A stretch of 64,000 nucleotides of DNA, from positions 6,260,283-6,324,282 of the forward strand of contig NZ_CP029608.1 in the NCBI RefSeq assembly GCF_003352185.1, given 5' to 3'. Below, in pieces: positions 62,863 to 64,000 of this stretch (position 1 is its first letter; the number at the start of each line of letters is the position of its first letter). A model generated the notes under the pieces. That model ran no database searches, was not told the DNA's origin, and saw only the letters and a program-made list of their open reading frames with translations. This DNA comes from Pseudomonas kribbensis. Lineage in GTDB: Bacteria > Pseudomonadota > Gammaproteobacteria > Pseudomonadales > Pseudomonadaceae. The translations under genes and the position numbers were made by a program.

Positions 62863-63256
62863 CTGGACTGTCTACCCCTACAGTTTCGGTTTTGACTGCT
62901 GGTACCGGCTTGTTGCGTGCCAGACGCTTCCAGAGTTTGCCGAAATGCTGAATCAATTCGGGGTTTTCTACGTCCCCCAAACCTTTGCGCGCGACGATAA
63001 CGATGTCCCAGCCGACCAGTGAATCCTGGTGCAGGCGAAACGATTCGCGCATCAGACGTTTGAGGCGATTGCGCTCAACGGAGAGCTTTACGCTCTTTTT
63101 CCCGATAACCAGTCCGAGACGGGGGTGATCGAGATCGTTGTTGCGTGCAAGGAGCAGGAGATTTTTCCCCGGAACCTTGCCGGTAGGGGAGTCAAAGACT
63201 GCCTTGAAATGCCGGGGAGTAAGCAGACGCTTTTCCCGACTGAAGTCCTGACTCAC
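62855..63256 (-). CDS. rnpA: Ribonuclease P protein component
   Basis: Protein subunit (133 aa) of RNase P, which matures tRNA 5' ends. Core motif [29 protein letters not shown] is the RNR signature. GTG 63256 gives the usual [12 protein letters not shown]-terminus and lies 16 bp after rpmH; the ribosome site is weak (GGAG directly adjoining), so translation may be coupled to rpmH. Confidence 0.93.
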   Translation of the reverse strand: MSQDFSREKRLLTPRHFKAVFDSPTGKVPGKNLLLLARNNDLDHPRLGLVIGKKSVKLSVERNRLKRLMRESFRLHQDSLVGWDIVIVARKGLGDVENPELIQHFGKLWKRLARNKPVPAVKTETVGVDSPDA

Positions 63257-63272
63257 CTCCAGTGCCGGATTA

Positions 63273-63407
63273 TCAAACTGCCAGACGTGCGCGGCCTTTG
63301 GCGCGACGACGCGACAGTACGGCACGACCGTTCTTGGTAGCCATGCGAGCACGGAAACCGTGGGTACGAGCGCGTTTGATAGTGCTTGGTTGGAAAGTAC
63401 GTTTCAT
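63273..63407 (-). CDS. rpmH: 50S ribosomal protein L34
   Basis: Ribosomal protein of 44 aa: begins [18 protein letters not shown], ends GRARLAV. Length, basic composition and position beside rnpA identify it beyond doubt. It is first in rpmH-rnpA-yidD-yidC, transcribed away from oriC, with a promoter at 63468-63496. Confidence 0.97.
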   Translation of the reverse strand: MKRTFQPSTIKRARTHGFRARMATKNGRAVLSRRRAKGRARLAV

Positions 63408-63467
63408 GTCGTGTTACCTGGTTCGTCCACAACGGGCCGGAATGGCCCCCGTTTTAAGAGACCGGGG

Positions 63468-63496
63468 ATTCTAGAGAAAGCAAGGCAATAGGTCAA
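63468..63496 (-). promoter_or_regulatory. Sigma70-type promoter of rpmH
   Basis: On the minus strand TTGACC (63491-63496) and TAGAAT (63468-63473) are separated by exactly 17 bases, about 61 bp upstream of the rpmH ATG. A near-consensus pair in the only possible place for this operon's promoter. Confidence 0.8.
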
Positions 63497-63499
63497 TTT

Positions 63500-63973
63500 C
63501 CAACCAACGTTTCCTTATAAATAGATCTCTGATGCCTCCAGGATCGAAACCTTGTCTGCCAGACATAAAAATAAAGAAGGGAATTATTTAAAGCTTTTCT
63601 GTAAAGCTTGTAAAAGCTAGGACGGCCACCTCCTGTGGATAACTGATCTGAGGCCTTGTTCGGCGTGATGTACAGAGAATGACAACTACGGTGGAAAACC
63701 GTGTTCAGCCTGTGCTGCGCTATCGGATAACCTGTGTGTGGAAAGCGCTGTTATCCACAGGCGACTTGTCCACTGGGTTTCGCCCCCAGTTGTCCAGTGT
63801 CCTCAGCTACGGTTATCCACAGAGCTTATTCACACACCGTCGGTCGCTTTTTCACCGGTTAAGGCATTGATAAATCATGTCCACCGGGCAACCTGCATGT
63901 GGATAAGTGAACGCCCCGCCGCTACAATGGCCGCTTGTTTTTGCCTCACCGGCTTTCAACTTAGGGGATTTCC
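63500..63973. other. oriC: Chromosomal replication origin (oriC) between rpmH and dnaA
   Basis: An AT-rich stretch (about 63560-63620, probable unwinding element) is followed by perfect DnaA boxes at 63634-63642, 63751-63759, 63813-63821 and 63898-63906, and TTATTCACA at 63826-63834. The rpmH-dnaA interval is the known origin position in Pseudomonas. No gene is supported in this interval. Confidence 0.9.
63898..63928 (+). promoter_or_regulatory. Candidate dnaA promoter overlapping a DnaA box
   Basis: TACAAT (63923-63928) with a 17-base spacer to TGGATA (63900-63905); the latter lies inside the DnaA box TGTGGATAA (63898-63906). DnaA binding there would cover the -35 and autorepress dnaA. Inferred from sequence only. 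Confidence 0.55.
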
Positions 63974-64000
63974 GTGTCAGTGGAACTTTGGCAGCAGTGC
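63974..64000 (+). CDS. dnaA: Chromosomal replication initiator DnaA (3' truncated by window)
   Basis: Nine codons are visible, starting GTG and reading VSVELWQQC, which matches the start of Pseudomonas DnaA. AGGGGA precedes the GTG by six bases. Identity is supported by position next to rpmH and the DnaA-box cluster; the rest lies beyond the window. Confidence 0.88.

Overview
The window is about 64 kb of a GC-rich gammaproteobacterial chromosome that ends nine codons into dnaA. Gene content and order (rpmH-rnpA-yidD-yidC-mnmE, mnmG-rsmG-parA-parB, atpIBEFHAGDC, glmU-glmR-glmS, a D-rhamnan A-band cluster, hutU-hutH, a dihydroorotase next to a gamma-carbonic anhydrase) point to Pseudomonas, most likely the P. 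fluorescens group. Nearly all genes from 35 kb to oriC lie on the minus strand, so they are transcribed away from the origin at the right edge. No tRNA, rRNA, insertion sequence, prophage or CRISPR array was seen.

Layout. (1) 1-4.3 kb: a metal (probably zinc) ABC transporter followed by a gamma-carbonic anhydrase and a dihydroorotase, resembling the zinc-starvation paralogue clusters of pseudomonads. (2) 4.3-7.6 kb: a DUF3617 protein, cardiolipin synthase and cyclopropane-fatty-acid synthase. (3) 7.8-13.7 kb: a four-gene, end-overlapping operon of three SPFH/HflKC-like membrane proteins (one with a 19-histidine N-terminus) and a P1B metal ATPase, preceded by a Zur-like palindrome and carrying a parS site inside one gene. 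(4) 13.9-20 kb: dihydrolipoamide dehydrogenase, an Lrp/LysE pair and two uncharacterised envelope proteins. (5) 20-34 kb: a common-polysaccharide-antigen locus. rmd-gmd-wbpW-wzm-wzt-wbpX-wbpY-wbpZ runs to the right; a divergent block of two related glycosyltransferases, an acyltransferase and a methyltransferase runs to the left. (6) 34-43 kb: a three-domain flavo/iron-sulfur fusion protein, GST, LysR, and a partial histidine-utilisation operon with a HutC-type operator. (7) 43-54.6 kb: glmS (attTn7), glmR, glmU and the ATP synthase operon. (8) 54.7-64 kb: parB-parA-rsmG-mnmG, mnmE, yidC-yidD-rnpA-rpmH, oriC and the start of dnaA.

Two observations stand out. The Zur-box/triple-SPFH/P-type-ATPase operon looks like a coherent metal-handling membrane system whose function I do not recognise. 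The mnmG-mnmE intergenic region (about 59.0-59.35 kb) looks like a diverged copy of oriC: six landmarks, including three DnaA boxes, lie at exactly the same spacing (constant offset 4,495 bp) as in the rpmH-dnaA origin. Perfect DnaA boxes are also strongly enriched across the last 21 kb, many inside genes.
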